From Streptomyces sp. NBC_00289 (GTDB lineage Bacteria; Actinomycetota; Actinomycetes; Streptomycetales; Streptomycetaceae): a DNA stretch of 64,000 nucleotides. The DNA is taken from NCBI RefSeq assembly GCF_041435115.1, contig NZ_CP108046.1, positions 4,216,001-4,280,000 on the forward strand, given 5' to 3'. How positions within the stretch are numbered: the stretch's first letter is position 1; each line of letters begins with the position of its first letter. Positions 36,884 to 48,145 of this stretch are shown in pieces. The notes under the pieces were generated by a model that worked only from the letters and a program-made list of their open reading frames with translations, did not search any database and was not told where the DNA came from. A program made the translations under genes and the position numbers.

Positions 36884-38421
36884 GCACCATCTCCCAGCAG
36901 TTCGGCGGCTTTTTCACCGACCATGAGGACCCCGATCATGGGGTTCACGGCGGGCATGGTCGGGAACACGGAGGCGTCGGCGATCCGGATGCCGTCCAGC
37001 CCGCGGACCCGCAGCTCGGGGTCGACCACCGCCAGCCGGTCGTCGACGGCGCCCATACGGCAGGTGCCCGCCGGGTGGTAGACGGTGTGGGCGACCTTGC
37101 GGGCGTACTCGCTCAGCTCCTCGTCCCCGGTCACGTCCGGGCCGGGGGCCACCTCGCGCCTGAGCCAGCCCGCCAGGGGCTCGGTCCGGGCGATCTCGCG
37201 GGCGATACGGATGCCGTCGACGAGGGTGCGGCCGTCGTAGTCGTCCTCGTCGGTGAAGTAGCGGAAGTCGAGAGCGGGCTTGACGGACGGGTCGGCGCTC
37301 TCCAGGTACAGCCGGCCGCGGCTCTTCGGCTTGGGAATGTTGGGGGTCAACGAGACGCCGTACGGCGGCCGTTCGTAGCCCAGGCGCTCCGGGTTGTCCG
37401 TGAAGGGGATCTGGTAGAAGTGGAACATCAGGTCGGGGCCCGCGTGTCCGGGATCGCGGCGCACGAACAGGCCCGCGTCGGAGTCCATCGCGGAGTTCTC
37501 CGGGATGGGCCCGCCGGTCTCCCACACGATCACCGACTCGGGGTGGTCGAGCAGGTTCTCGCCGACGCCGGGCAGGTCGTGCGCCACGGGTATGCCGAGC
37601 GCCTCCAGGTCCGCCTTCGGGCCGATGCCGGAGTGCAGCAGCAGCCGGGGCGAGTCGACGGCGCCCGCACACAGCAGGACCTCGTTGCGGGCCCGTACGA
37701 GGAGTTCCTCGCCGTCCTTGGTGCGGACGTGCACGCCGTCGGCGCGGGTGCCGTCCAGCTCCAGCCGGTACGCCCAGGTCTCCAGCAGGATCGTGAGGTT
37801 CGGGCGCTCGTCCATCACCGGGTGCAGGTACGCCACCGACGCGGACGACCGCTTGTTGTTCTCCGGGTGGTAGGCGAGGTCGAAGAACCCGACGCCGTCG
37901 TCGAACGGCTTCTGGTTGAAGCCCTCGACGCGCGGGACGCCGAGCGCGGTCTGCGCCGCGTCGACGAAGTCGCGGGCGATGGCGTTCCGGTCCTGCTCGT
38001 CCACCGGCACGATGTTGTTCAGGAGGCGCGCGTAGTACGCCTCCATCGGCACCGCGCCCCAGCCCTTGGCGCCGGCCGCCTCCCACTCGTCCCAGTCGGA
38101 CGGCAGCGGCTTGAACGCGATGAGGGTGTTGTGGCTGGAACAGCCGCCGAGGACGCGGGCGCGGCTGTGCCGGATGTGCGAGTTGCCGCGCGGCTGCTCG
38201 GTGGTCGGGTAGTCGTAGTCGAGTTCGCCGCCGAGCAGGCCCATCCAGCGGCGCAGCGTCAGCACGTCGTCGCGGCCGACGTCGCTCGGACCGCCCTCGA
38301 TGACGGCGACGGTGACGTCGGGGTTCTCGGTGAGACGGGAGGCGATGACGGATCCTGCGGTGCCACCGCCGATGACGACATAGTCGTAGACGTGGGGGGT
38401 CTGGGACATGGTGGTACTCAC
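36880..38421 (-). CDS. betA: GMC-family choline dehydrogenase
   Basis: This 513-residue FAD enzyme (509 if the second start, MSQTPHVYD, is used, which has GGAG 11 nt upstream) shows the dinucleotide motif [16 protein letters not shown], the GMC signature [12 protein letters not shown] and the catalytic-histidine region [10 protein letters not shown]. It should oxidise choline to betaine aldehyde, which the aldehyde dehydrogenase encoded just upstream converts to glycine betaine. Coupling to a betaine-type ABC transporter supports choline use for osmoprotection or as a carbon source. Other GMC alcohols cannot be excluded. Confidence 0.9.
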
Positions 38422-38466
38422 TCCAGGGGGATCGAACCGGTGGATCGAGGAAGGGGGCTCAGCGGC

Positions 38467-39996
38467 TCAGCCCGTGAACCACCGGACCGGCTTCGGCGCG
38501 AGGTTCTGGTAGACGTGCTTGGTCTCGCGGTACTCGGCGAGTCCGGCGGGGCCCAGTTCGCGGCCCACCCCGCTCTTGCCGAAGCCGCCCCACTCCGCCT
38601 GCGGGAGGTAGGGGTGGAAGTCGTTGATCCAGACGGTGCCGTGGCGCAGCCGGCCCGCCACCCGCCGGGCCCGTCCCGCGTCGGCGGTCCAGACGGCGCC
38701 CGCGAGGCCGTACTCGGTGTCGTTGGCGAGGGCCACCGCCTCGTCCTCGGTGCGGAAGGTCTCGACGGTGAGGACCGGCCCGAAGACCTCCTCCCGGACC
38801 ACCCGCATCTCGCGGTGGCACGCGTCCAGCACGGTCGGCTCGTAGAAGTAGCCGGTGTCCGGGCGTTCGGCGGAGGGCTCGGGCCGCCTGCCGCCGGTGC
38901 GCAGCACCGCGCCCTCGGCGAGCGCGGAGGCGACGAAGTCCTCCACCTTGGCGCGCTGCTGCTCGGAGACGAGGGGGCCGCACTCGACGCCGTCCGCCGT
39001 GCCGCGTCCGAGGCGGATCCTGCCCGCCCGGCGGGCGAGTTCGGCGACGAAGCGTTCCCCGACGGACTCCTCGACGATGAGCCGGCCGCCCGCCGAGCAG
39101 ACCTGGCCGCTGTGGATGAACGCCGCGTTGAGGGCCTGGTCGACGGCGGTGTCGAAGCCCTCCTCGGTGGCGCAGGCGTCGGCGAACACGACGTTGGGGT
39201 TCTTGCCCCCGAGTTCGAGAGCGACCTTCTTCACGGACGGGGCGGCCGCCTGGGCCACCTTCGTGCCGCTGGCCAGACCGCCGGTGAAGGAGACCAGGTC
39301 GACGTCCGGGTGTTCGGCGAGGCGGGCACCGACCGAGTGCCCGGGGCCGGTGACGATGTTGGCCACACCGGCGGGCAGTCCCGCCTCGGCCAGCAGGTCG
39401 ATGAGGGCGACCGTGGTCAGCGGTGTGATCTCGCTCGGCTTGACGACGAAGGTGTTGCCGGCGGCCAGCGCGGGGGCGATCTTCCAACTGGCCTGGAGCA
39501 GCGGGTAGTTCCACGGGGTGATCAGCGCGCACACGCCGATGGGCTCGTGTACGACGACGCTGTGGATGTCGGGCGAGCCCGCGTCGACGACCCGGCCCGG
39601 CGCCTCGGCGGCGACGAGGTCGGCGAAGTACCGGAAGGCGTCGGCGACACAGTCGATGTCGACCCGGCCCTCCTCCACGGTCTTGCCCGCGTCGCGGCTC
39701 TCCAGCAGGCCGAGCCGCTCACGGTCGCGGACGAGGAGGTCGGCGACGCGGCGCAACAGGGCCGCGCGCTCGGCGACGGGGGTGCGCGGCCAGTCGCCGT
39801 GGTCGAAGGCGTGCCGGGCGGCCGCGACCGCCAGGTCGGTGTCCTTCTCGTCGCCCTCCGCGACCACGGCGAAGGGCAGGGCGTCCGCGGGGTCGAGGAT
39901 CTCGCGCGTCGCGCCGGAGACCGCTTCCAGCCACTCTCCTCCCGCGTGAATGGTTTTGTTCATCTGAGGTACTTGGGGTTCGGCGGTTTCCGCCAT
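38467..39996 (-). CDS. betB: Betaine-aldehyde-type NAD(P) aldehyde dehydrogenase
   Basis: This 509-residue aldehyde dehydrogenase has E261 in ALELGGKNP and the nucleophile C300 in [10 protein letters not shown], plus [14 protein letters not shown] and the [15 protein letters not shown] ending typical of the BetB/ALDH9 group. It converts betaine aldehyde to glycine betaine. It is the first gene of the five-gene operon, 45 bp before betA. The promoter should lie in the 316-bp gap upstream. Other amino-aldehydes are possible substrates. Confidence 0.92.
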   Translation of the reverse strand: MAETAEPQVPQMNKTIHAGGEWLEAVSGATREILDPADALPFAVVAEGDEKDTDLAVAAARHAFDHGDWPRTPVAERAALLRRVADLLVRDRERLGLLESRDAGKTVEEGRVDIDCVADAFRYFADLVAAEAPGRVVDAGSPDIHSVVVHEPIGVCALITPWNYPLLQASWKIAPALAAGNTFVVKPSEITPLTTVALIDLLAEAGLPAGVANIVTGPGHSVGARLAEHPDVDLVSFTGGLASGTKVAQAAAPSVKKVALELGGKNPNVVFADACATEEGFDTAVDQALNAAFIHSGQVCSAGGRLIVEESVGERFVAELARRAGRIRLGRGTADGVECGPLVSEQQRAKVEDFVASALAEGAVLRTGGRRPEPSAERPDTGYFYEPTVLDACHREMRVVREEVFGPVLTVETFRTEDEAVALANDTEYGLAGAVWTADAGRARRVAGRLRHGTVWINDFHPYLPQAEWGGFGKSGVGRELGPAGLAEYRETKHVYQNLAPKPVRWFTG

Positions 39997-40312
39997 GATC
40001 CGATGTGCCTTCCGTTCCTGTTCACTGCCCCCGCGTCACAGCCGTCTCACTTTCGAGGACCGTGTCCGCCTGCCCTCGACCTCTCGTTGCATGCGCAATC
40101 CATGGCTGAAAGTGCGCTGCGTCACTGAGAATGCGGGTAATTGGGGCGAAAGGGATGCGGAGATGTGACGCGCGCCACGGAATTCCGCTGATGTCCGTGT
40201 ATGAGGCGGCGCGGCAAACGGCGACGGGACCGGATCGACGTGGACCGTGAAGGTCGGCGTCGGGCCGGTCCCGTGGACAGCGGGGCAGCGGGGGGAAGTG
40301 CGGAGGTCGTGG
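39997..40312. other. Intergenic region: bet operon promoter and upstream gene terminator
   Basis: The half next to betB is AT-richer (around 40000-40160) and should hold the bet operon promoter. The other half holds the long hairpin listed separately. No gene was seen. Confidence 0.45.
40224..40274 (-). terminator. Long imperfect hairpin after the 555-residue membrane protein gene
   Basis: Perfect 10-bp outer arms (ACGGGACCGG / CCGGTCCCGT) enclose a CGACG/CGTCG stem and a GACC/GGTC stem, separated by 2x2 mismatches, with loop GTGAA. It lies 39 nt past the stop. Confidence 0.75.
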
Positions 40313-41980
40313 TCAGTCGACCGCCGCCGGGTCGCAGCCCCCGAGGGAGGGGCAGAACCAGTCCAACGCCGTGGTGAGGACCTCGAGCTCGTCGTCCCCG
40401 CCGTCCGAGTCGGGGCCGTAGGCGGCGATCGCGTAGATGTTGCCGTCGGCGGCCACGAAACGTTCGTCGTAGACGTGCCAGACGCCGACGTCGGGTTCAC
40501 CCTTGATGGAGTCGGCCAGGTACTCCAGCCGGGAACCGGTGAACTCGCCGTCGTCGAGGTTGCGCAGTCTCAGCTTGTCGAAGCCGGCCGGCTTGGGGGT
40601 CTCGGCGGACAGGTACAGGTCGAACGAGGCGTCCGGCGACTCCTCCGCGACCTGGTACACCTGCAGCCGGTGTTCGCTGTCCGCGCTGCGGTAGTTGACC
40701 ACCGCGATGCCGTACGACGAGTCCACCGTGCTGCGCGTCCACCCCTCGGGCCGGGCGATCCGGAAGCCCTCGTCGTCCTCGAACGTCTCGTAACCGGTGG
40801 GGAGTTCGGGGAGGGTGGGGCTGGGCGAGGCGGTGTCCTCGGTGGGCGACCCGGTCACCTCCGTCGGCTGCGTGGGCTCGGGCGTCGGGGACTCGCTCGC
40901 CGCGACCGTCCGGTTGCCCTTGCCGTCGTCGTCCCCGGTGTCGACCACCAGGGTCAGCACCAGACTCACGGCGACACCGACCGCGGCGGCCCCGATCAAC
41001 ACGGACCAGACGAGCCGCCGGCTCATCCCGCCCACCGTCGCCGGAGGTGCCGGCTGCCGGTCGGCGGACGGCCACTGGGCGGAGGGCCAGTCGGAACCGA
41101 CCCCGACCCCGACTCCGGCGCCAGGCCAGTCCGGCCCGGCACCAGCGGTTCCGACGGGAGGCCAGTCCGACCCAGCGCCACCGGCCCCCGCGGAAGGCCA
41201 GTCCGGTCCTGCACCGATCCCGGCGGAGGGCGCGCCCCCGGTCGACACCTCCGTGGGGGACCAGGCGCCGGCGTCGGCGGCCGTCGCTCCCGTCGGCGAC
41301 CACCCATCGCCGTCGCCGACCGCAGGTTCCACGCCTCCCGGCCCGTGCCAGGTGCTCGGCCCACCGGCGGCCGGCCATCCACCGGGCGGAGCGGAGGGCG
41401 CTCCGCCCGCCACGGCGGGGCCTGCGGACGCCGCCGCCGGCCAGACGGCCGGGTGCGCGTCCGGACCGGCGGTCGGCGTACCGGCACCGGCGGCCACCTC
41501 ACCCGAGGTGGCCGGGTCAACGGGCGCCACCGGCCAGGTCGCCGGGTGCGCGTCCGGACCGGCGGTCGGCGTACCGGTACCGGCGGCCGCCGCACCCGGA
41601 GCCGCCGGGGATGCGGGCGCCTGGGCAGCCGGGGGTGTGTCCGTCGGAGCGTCGGTCCCGGGTGGCTCGGCGCCTGGCGGTGCACCGGCCGGGGGACCCG
41701 GCTGCCCGTTCGCCGGGGCGCTTCCGGTCGGCGGCTCGGCCCCGGGCGACGCGCCGTCCGAGGCCCCACCGCCCGGCGGGTCCGCCTTCGGGCGCCGCTC
41801 TGTCGGAGGGCTCGCGACGGGCGGCCAGGTGCTCGGTGGTTCGGTCGGTGTCACCGGGGGCCAGGCCGGGGCGAAGTCCGGTCTGGCCGGAGGCGGTGGT
41901 GTGGTCGGGGCGGTGCCGCGGGTGTCGTCGTCCTCCCAGCGCTGGGTCTCCTCGTTCCAGAACCGCTCTCCCCCGCTCAC
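40313..41980 (-). CDS. Pro/Ala-rich single-pass membrane protein with conserved outer domain
   Basis: This 555-residue protein has a start like a WW module (RFWNEETQRWEDDDT), about 300 residues of Pro/Ala/Gly/Thr low complexity with near-repeats (AAGAGTPTAGPDAHPAVWP), one helix (RRLVWSVLIGAAAVGVAVSL) and an outer domain of about 180 residues. That domain (DDEGFRIARPEGWTRS ... LTTALDWFCPSLGGCD) is clearly homologous to the C-terminus of the 354-residue protein encoded a few genes upstream. Similar tails occur on Streptomyces Ser/Thr kinases, but no kinase domain is present. It lies 10 bp after the 117-residue gene, so in the same operon. Function unknown. Confidence 0.82.
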   Translation of the reverse strand: MSGGERFWNEETQRWEDDDTRGTAPTTPPPPARPDFAPAWPPVTPTEPPSTWPPVASPPTERRPKADPPGGGASDGASPGAEPPTGSAPANGQPGPPAGAPPGAEPPGTDAPTDTPPAAQAPASPAAPGAAAAGTGTPTAGPDAHPATWPVAPVDPATSGEVAAGAGTPTAGPDAHPAVWPAAASAGPAVAGGAPSAPPGGWPAAGGPSTWHGPGGVEPAVGDGDGWSPTGATAADAGAWSPTEVSTGGAPSAGIGAGPDWPSAGAGGAGSDWPPVGTAGAGPDWPGAGVGVGVGSDWPSAQWPSADRQPAPPATVGGMSRRLVWSVLIGAAAVGVAVSLVLTLVVDTGDDDGKGNRTVAASESPTPEPTQPTEVTGSPTEDTASPSPTLPELPTGYETFEDDEGFRIARPEGWTRSTVDSSYGIAVVNYRSADSEHRLQVYQVAEESPDASFDLYLSAETPKPAGFDKLRLRNLDDGEFTGSRLEYLADSIKGEPDVGVWHVYDERFVAADGNIYAIAAYGPDSDGGDDELEVLTTALDWFCPSLGGCDPAAVD

Positions 41981-41990
41981 GGTGTCCCCC

Positions 41991-42344
41991 TCACATCCCC
42001 AGCAGACCCGCGACGGCGCCGGCCGAGGCGAGGACGCTCAACAGGGCCTGGGAGTCGGTGAGCAGTTCCCGCAGGCGCTCCCGGCGGGTCGGCGCGGCCT
42101 GGCCGGTGCGGGTGATCTCGTCCTCCGTCTCGGCGAGCTCGGCGGCCAGCGCGGCCGTCTGCTCGCTGCCGCGCACCCGCTCCAGGTCCGCGCGCAGCTC
42201 GCGCACCGCTTCGAGGAGTTCCTCGGCGGCCCGGTCGCGCTGCGGGGCCGTGCCGTGATGGCTCTCGGCCCGCGCGTGGCTCCCGATGGCGAAGGTGCTC
42301 TGTGAGACGTCGCCGAGGCTGACGTTCGGCTCATCCGTTGCCAT
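41991..42344 (-). CDS. Small coiled-coil protein with STFAIGSHA motif
   Basis: This 117-residue protein has an N-terminal NVSLGDVSQSTFAIGSHAR segment, a charged helical middle (RAAEELLEAVRELRADLERVR) likely to form a coiled coil, and a short hydrophobic C-terminus (LLSVLASAGAVAGLLGM). The STFA(I/V)GSHA motif recurs near the C-terminus of the protein encoded just upstream, whose gene it overlaps by 14 bp, so the two probably work together. I do not recognise a function. Confidence 0.8.
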   Translation of the reverse strand: MATDEPNVSLGDVSQSTFAIGSHARAESHHGTAPQRDRAAEELLEAVRELRADLERVRGSEQTAALAAELAETEDEITRTGQAAPTRRERLRELLTDSQALLSVLASAGAVAGLLGM

Positions 42345-44124
42345 CGGTGCCCGGTCCCTTCTGCGGCGCGGCGCCGCCGGTCGTGGAGTTGGTGCCGGAG
42401 GTGTGGGTGGAGGAGGCGGAGGCGTGCGAGCCGACGGCGAAGGTGCTGCCCTCGACCCGGTCGATGTTCACTCCACCGTTGCTGACGTTGACGATCTTCT
42501 GGACGAACTCGCCGGTCAGGTAGCCGGACGCCTCGAGCGCGACCCGCACCCCGTTCGCGACGCGGTCCTGCACGCTCTTGAGGTAGCGGGCGACGTCCAT
42601 CTCCTGGAAGAGGGACCCGGCGGGCACCGAGCCGAGCTCCCGCACGGACAGCGCCGGCCCGTCGGGCAGCGCGCCCGCGTAGCCGCCGGTCAGCAGCCGC
42701 CAGGCGTAGAGCAGGCCCCGTCCGAGGCTGACCACGGAGGCTGCCGCGGACCCGGGCACCCGGGCGAGGGCCCAGGCGGCCTTGCCGAACACGTTGTTGT
42801 GACGGAAGCGGTGAGCCGTACGGTCGGCGTTCTTGAAGTCCTCCCGGATCGGCGTCAGCACGTGCGGGGCGATCTCCAGCATGAGCATGCGGCCCTGGGT
42901 GTGGATGCGCACGAAGACCGTGACGACCAGTTCCTCCTCCCAGCCGCCGACGCGGACGCGGAGGAAGTGCCGCCGTTTCTCGGCGCCCTCCTCGACGGCC
43001 CGTGCCCGGTGGTCCTCGAAGGCCTGCGGGTGGTACGGCGCCTCGTCGCGCCGCCGCAGCCCCTCGGCCGGCAGGAACACGCACTCGTCGATCTCCAGCC
43101 AGCGCAGCCGGTCACGGCCCAGGTGGCCGGCGTACTCGGCGGGCAGCCGCAGCTGTTCGATCAGCGGGCGGATCGTCTCCAGGATCGTGCGGTTGCTGAT
43201 CGGCTGCTGCTTCTTCATGCCGTCGGGCCGCAGCTCGACGGCGAGGACCCAGGTGTCGTAGGCGGCGCCCGCCCCGCAGAACGGACGCGTCTCGTGGTAC
43301 ATGATCAACGGGGCGTGCTGTTCGTGCCGGATACGGGCCTTGAGCCGCTGGAAGCGGTGGCTCTCGCTCTGTTCCGCCGGGTCGCCGGCCGCGTCTGGGA
43401 AGCGCTGCGGGGACAGCTCGGCGGCCATGACGCGGGCGAACTGGCCCCGTTGCGCGGCCAAGCACAGCGCGATCAGCGCGAACAGGGCGAGCGTGAGCCA
43501 GGCCCGCCAGGGTTCGATCAGGTCGCCGAAGTCGCCGGAGCTCGGGAACACCAGGTCGGACGGGGAGGTCGAGTCGCCGTACGAGCCGCCGTAGCCGTAG
43601 GAGTCGTCGTACGAGGAGCCGCTGTCCGAACCGGCGTCGAACGCGGCGAGGACCGTGACGACGAGGAAGACCGTGAAGATGATCCGGCCCCACCAGCGGA
43701 TGAGGAAGGCGGGCAGCAGCCGGTACAGCGGCGGGTCCGCCCGGTGGCCGCGGATCCAGGACGCGAGGGCCAGCAGCAGGCTGGGCGCGAGGAATCCGGC
43801 CAGCAGGCCGCCGCTCAACGGTAGTCCGACCACCCACAGGCCGAGGATCAGCCCGGCCCACAGCAGCTCCTGGCGGCGGGCCCGCAGGGCGTGCGCGAGG
43901 ACGCGGGCCGCGTCGTAGCCGAGGGAGGGCGCCACGATCCGCTGTTCGTTGAGGTGCAGTTCCCGGATGACCCGGTCGCGGTATCCCGAGTCGAGATAGG
44001 TGCCCGCGCACAGCAGCCGGGTGGCCTCGCTGGCGTGTGGCGCGGTGGGCGGTGGTACCGGTGGTGCGCCGGTGTGTGCCGGCTGTGTCGGCTGTGGTTG
44101 CTGCGGCACGTATGCGGTGCTCAC
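42331..44124 (-). CDS. Four-helix membrane protein of unknown function (597 residues)
   Basis: A Pro/Gln-rich N-terminus (1-30) is followed by a conserved soluble segment (SEATRLLCAGTYLDSGYRD), helices at about 88-105, 106-124, 145-163 and 209-224, and a cytoplasmic region of about 370 residues (for example YHETRPFCGAGAAYDTW and RRHFLRVRVGGWEEELVV). The end carries NVSNGGVNIDRVEGSTFAVGSHA, matching the next protein's STFAIGSHA. Residues 165-190 are Ser/Tyr/Gly/Asp-rich. No catalytic motif was seen. It heads a three-gene operon. Confidence 0.82.
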   Translation of the reverse strand: MSTAYVPQQPQPTQPAHTGAPPVPPPTAPHASEATRLLCAGTYLDSGYRDRVIRELHLNEQRIVAPSLGYDAARVLAHALRARRQELLWAGLILGLWVVGLPLSGGLLAGFLAPSLLLALASWIRGHRADPPLYRLLPAFLIRWWGRIIFTVFLVVTVLAAFDAGSDSGSSYDDSYGYGGSYGDSTSPSDLVFPSSGDFGDLIEPWRAWLTLALFALIALCLAAQRGQFARVMAAELSPQRFPDAAGDPAEQSESHRFQRLKARIRHEQHAPLIMYHETRPFCGAGAAYDTWVLAVELRPDGMKKQQPISNRTILETIRPLIEQLRLPAEYAGHLGRDRLRWLEIDECVFLPAEGLRRRDEAPYHPQAFEDHRARAVEEGAEKRRHFLRVRVGGWEEELVVTVFVRIHTQGRMLMLEIAPHVLTPIREDFKNADRTAHRFRHNNVFGKAAWALARVPGSAAASVVSLGRGLLYAWRLLTGGYAGALPDGPALSVRELGSVPAGSLFQEMDVARYLKSVQDRVANGVRVALEASGYLTGEFVQKIVNVSNGGVNIDRVEGSTFAVGSHASASSTHTSGTNSTTGGAAPQKGPGTDGNG

Positions 44125-44195
44125 GCCACTCCCCCGATGCGTGGAAAGACCCTTGTCAGAAGTTCAGTTGACAAACGGTCAGCATAGGGGGACGG

Positions 44196-44333
44196 GTGGG
44201 ACCGGGGGAACCGGAATACCGCCCACTGGGCGAGGCCCGCCTGCTCTTCGATGTCTCCGACGGCACGGACGGGATCTCGCTGCGCGCCCTGCGGGGCCGG
44301 CTGGACCTGGAAGCCGGACACCTGAGCCGGACG
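44196..44333 (+). pseudogene. Decayed fragment of a MarR-type winged-helix regulator
   Basis: In the 264-bp gap on the plus strand, a short frame from a GTG reads LGEARLLFDVSDGTDGISLR then ALRGRLDLEAGHLSR. This follows the helix-turn-helix of MarR or MarR-GNAT proteins (LTxxEARVL ... L..RLGLDAGYLSR). Right after the recognition helix the similarity ends (TAPADGPRC) with no wing or further domain. It looks like the 5' remnant of a lost gene. Confidence 0.5.
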
Positions 44334-44388
44334 GCCCCGGCCGACGGACCTCGCTGCCGGGAACCGTCACGAGCGCGGCCGGGAACCG

Positions 44389-45453
44389 TCACGGGCACTG
44401 GAGGCCCGCCGGGCAGAAGGAGGCCAGCGCGGTGGTGAGCGGCTCGCGCACCTGCGCGGGGGCCAGGCGCTCGGGGCCGCTGGAGCGGATCGCGTACAGG
44501 GTGCCGTCGGCCGTGCGGAACCGGTGGTCGACTACCTGCCGCGGGCCCTTGTCCGTGTCGTCGTAACGGTAGGTGAGCTCGGACCAGGCCGCGCCGGAGG
44601 TGCGGTCCAGGACCTGGTAGCCGGGCTGGCGCGCGAAGCCGTACCCGGGATCGCGCTCGGCCAGGTCCAGGGACTGGGCCGGGGTGTCCTCGGCGAGCTG
44701 GAAGATCTGCAGTTGCCGGCCGCCGGCCGGGGCGTCGTAGTAGACCACCGCGGCCAGCTGCCCCTGCTTCTGTCTGCGGGTCCAGCCCTCGGGGACGTCG
44801 ATCGTGAAACCGACCGGGTCCTCGGCACGGCGGTAGCCGGTGGCGGAGGACGGAGACAGGGACGGGGACGCGGGCGGGGAAGTGGACTCCGGAGGCGAGG
44901 AGACAGCGGGCGCGGAGGCGGGGGGCGCGGAGGTGGTGACCGTGACACTCCGCGCGGGGCCGGCACCGCCGTGGGTGTCGTCGCCTCCGCCGCCCGCGTC
45001 ACGGATGAGGAACCAGACCCCGGTGCCGGCGCCCGCGCCCAGCACGACGGCGGCGGCGAACGCGGCGAGCACCCGGCCGGCCCGGCGGGGACGAGCGAGG
45101 GGCGGCGCGTACGGCGGCGCGTACGGCGGCGCGGCGGGCGGGGTCACGTACGCGGGTGTGGCGGGCGAGGGAACGTACCCGGGGGTGAGCGGCGGGGGCA
45201 TGGCGCCCGGGGCGAACGGTGGTGGCAGGGTGCCGCGGGTCTGGGTCTCGGCGGAGGCCCACGGCGGCAGGGGCGGGTCCGCCGGCCCGGCCTCCCCCGT
45301 GCCCCAGGCCGCCTGGCCCCGGTCCTCGCTCGGCTCGTGCGCCGCCCCGGAACCGGAACCGGAGCTGTAGCCGCTGCCGGTGCTGCCGCCGTTGCCGTCG
45401 CCGGTGCTGCCGCCGTTGCCGTCGCCGTAGCCGTCGCTGTTCCAAGCGCTCAT
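44389..45453 (-). CDS. Gly/Pro-rich single-pass membrane protein, paralogue of the 555-residue protein
   Basis: This 354-residue protein begins MSAWNSDGYGDGNGGS with Gly/Ser/Asn near-repeats, then a Pro/Ala-rich region with APPYAPPYAPP, one helix (AGRVLAAFAAAVVLGAGAGTG), a Ser/Thr/Pro stalk and an outer domain of about 150 residues. That domain (DPVGFTIDVPEGWTRRQ ... LTTALASFCPAGLQCP) aligns with the end of the 555-residue protein, sharing PEGWTR and two cysteines near the end. GGGGGG precedes the ATG. Function unknown; probably a tethered outer binding or sensing domain. Confidence 0.82.
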   Translation of the reverse strand: MSAWNSDGYGDGNGGSTGDGNGGSTGSGYSSGSGSGAAHEPSEDRGQAAWGTGEAGPADPPLPPWASAETQTRGTLPPPFAPGAMPPPLTPGYVPSPATPAYVTPPAAPPYAPPYAPPLARPRRAGRVLAAFAAAVVLGAGAGTGVWFLIRDAGGGGDDTHGGAGPARSVTVTTSAPPASAPAVSSPPESTSPPASPSLSPSSATGYRRAEDPVGFTIDVPEGWTRRQKQGQLAAVVYYDAPAGGRQLQIFQLAEDTPAQSLDLAERDPGYGFARQPGYQVLDRTSGAAWSELTYRYDDTDKGPRQVVDHRFRTADGTLYAIRSSGPERLAPAQVREPLTTALASFCPAGLQCP

Positions 45454-45513
45454 CGCGAACCCCCCGAATCACCCCACCAGGTAACGCTCCCGACGGTAGC
45501 GGCGGAAACGGGA

Positions 45514-45551
45514 ACGGGCCCTGTTCCGGCCGAAACCGGAACAGGGCCCGT
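45514..45551 (-). terminator. Perfect 16-bp hairpin terminator after mdh
   Basis: Arms ACGGGCCCTGTTCCGG and CCGGAACAGGGCCCGT flank the loop CCGAAA. It lies 30 nt past the mdh stop and before the next start on the same strand. Confidence 0.9.
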
Positions 45552-45581
45552 GCGCGCTCGTGACGAAGCCGTCGAGAAGGC

Positions 45582-47035
<1,454 letters not shown>

Positions 47036-48145
47036 CTACCTCGTGCAGCCCTTCTTCCCGGATGCCAGCGTGGCGCAGACCGTGGCCTGGCCGGCGTCCT
47101 TCACCGCCACCATCGGCGTGTACGCGATCGTGTCGCCGGCCACCGTGATGTTCCCCCTGCGCACGGTACGGCCGACCGTCACCCGCACCTCGTCCCCGGG
47201 GGCGGCCCGGGTGATACGTCCCCACGCCGCCCCGCAGGTCGCGCTGTACCGGACCTCGACCACGGTCGCCCCCACGCTCACCGTCCCGGTCGTGGCCACC
47301 CGCTCGCCGCTGCACCCCATGCTCTCCGCGTCCTTGCCCTCACAGGCGGCGCCGGAGCACCTCACTCCGGCGGGCAGGTCACGCTTCGCACCGAGAGGCG
47401 GCGCGGGCGACCCGGCGGCGACCTGGTCCTTCTTCTGTCCGCCGCCGTCCATCAGGAACAGCACCCCGCCGAGGACGGCCAGCGCGCCGACGACACCGAC
47501 GAGGAACGCCACCCAGCGCCGCCTGCCACCGGGCGACGGAGGCGGAGGCGGAGGCGCCGACGCGGACGGAGAGGACGGTGGCGAGGACGACATCGAGGTC
47601 GCTCCCGCGTACCCGGCCGCCGCCCCCCGCGAGCCCACACGGCCCGTCCCGCCGCCGCTCCCGACAGCGTCCTGCACCTCGGGCGCCGTCGGCTGGAGCG
47701 GCACCGTGGGGGACACACCCGCGGGTCCGGCGATGCCCGGTGTCACGGTCGCGCTGCCGCCCTTGCGGGCCGTCCTGCCGCCCTTGGCGTTCGCCGGCGG
47801 CGGGCCGAACTCGCCGAGCGCCGCCCGCGCCTGGGAGATCCGGACCGCCTCCATGGTCCGGTCGTGGCGCATCTCCGAGCGGCTCCAGGCACGCTCGGCG
47901 AGCTCCCACATCGTGGTCAGGTGAACGGTGTTGGTTCCGGTGACCTCGGCCAGGGCGACTATCGCGCCCTTGGGCGCGAGGAGCCGGCCGTTGAGATAAC
48001 GCTCCCAGGACGTCTTGCTGTAGCCGGTGCGGTCGGCCACCGCCGCGACACTCAGACCGCCGCGGTCCACCAGCCTCCGCAGCTGGCTCGCGAACTCCCT
48101 GACCTGCGGATCGAGTTCATCCGGCAAGGCCCTCCAACGAGGCAT
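47036..48145 (-). CDS. Membrane-anchored XRE-type HTH protein with DUF2690 domain
   Basis: This 369-residue protein starts at MPRWRALPDELDPQ, after a GGGGGGAAG Shine-Dalgarno. An N-terminal helix-turn-helix (LSVAAVADRTGYSKTSWERY) is followed by a Ser/Pro/Gly linker, one helix (RRRWVAFLVGVVGALAVLGG) and a C-terminal DUF2690 domain with four cysteines (VRCSGAACEGKDAESMGC, SATCGAAWGRI). The HTH is inside and DUF2690 outside the cell. DUF2690 is a Streptomyces-type domain of unknown role. A shorter paralogue lies just upstream. Confidence 0.88.
   Translation of the reverse strand: MPRWRALPDELDPQVREFASQLRRLVDRGGLSVAAVADRTGYSKTSWERYLNGRLLAPKGAIVALAEVTGTNTVHLTTMWELAERAWSRSEMRHDRTMEAVRISQARAALGEFGPPPANAKGGRTARKGGSATVTPGIAGPAGVSPTVPLQPTAPEVQDAVGSGGGTGRVGSRGAAAGYAGATSMSSSPPSSPSASAPPPPPPSPGGRRRWVAFLVGVVGALAVLGGVLFLMDGGGQKKDQVAAGSPAPPLGAKRDLPAGVRCSGAACEGKDAESMGCSGERVATTGTVSVGATVVEVRYSATCGAAWGRITRAAPGDEVRVTVGRTVRRGNITVAGDTIAYTPMVAVKDAGQATVCATLASGKKGCTR

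Noticed and set aside
37075..40128. 1017-codon plus-strand open frame
   Set aside because: Antisense shadow of betA and betB; composition and lack of motifs show it is not coding.
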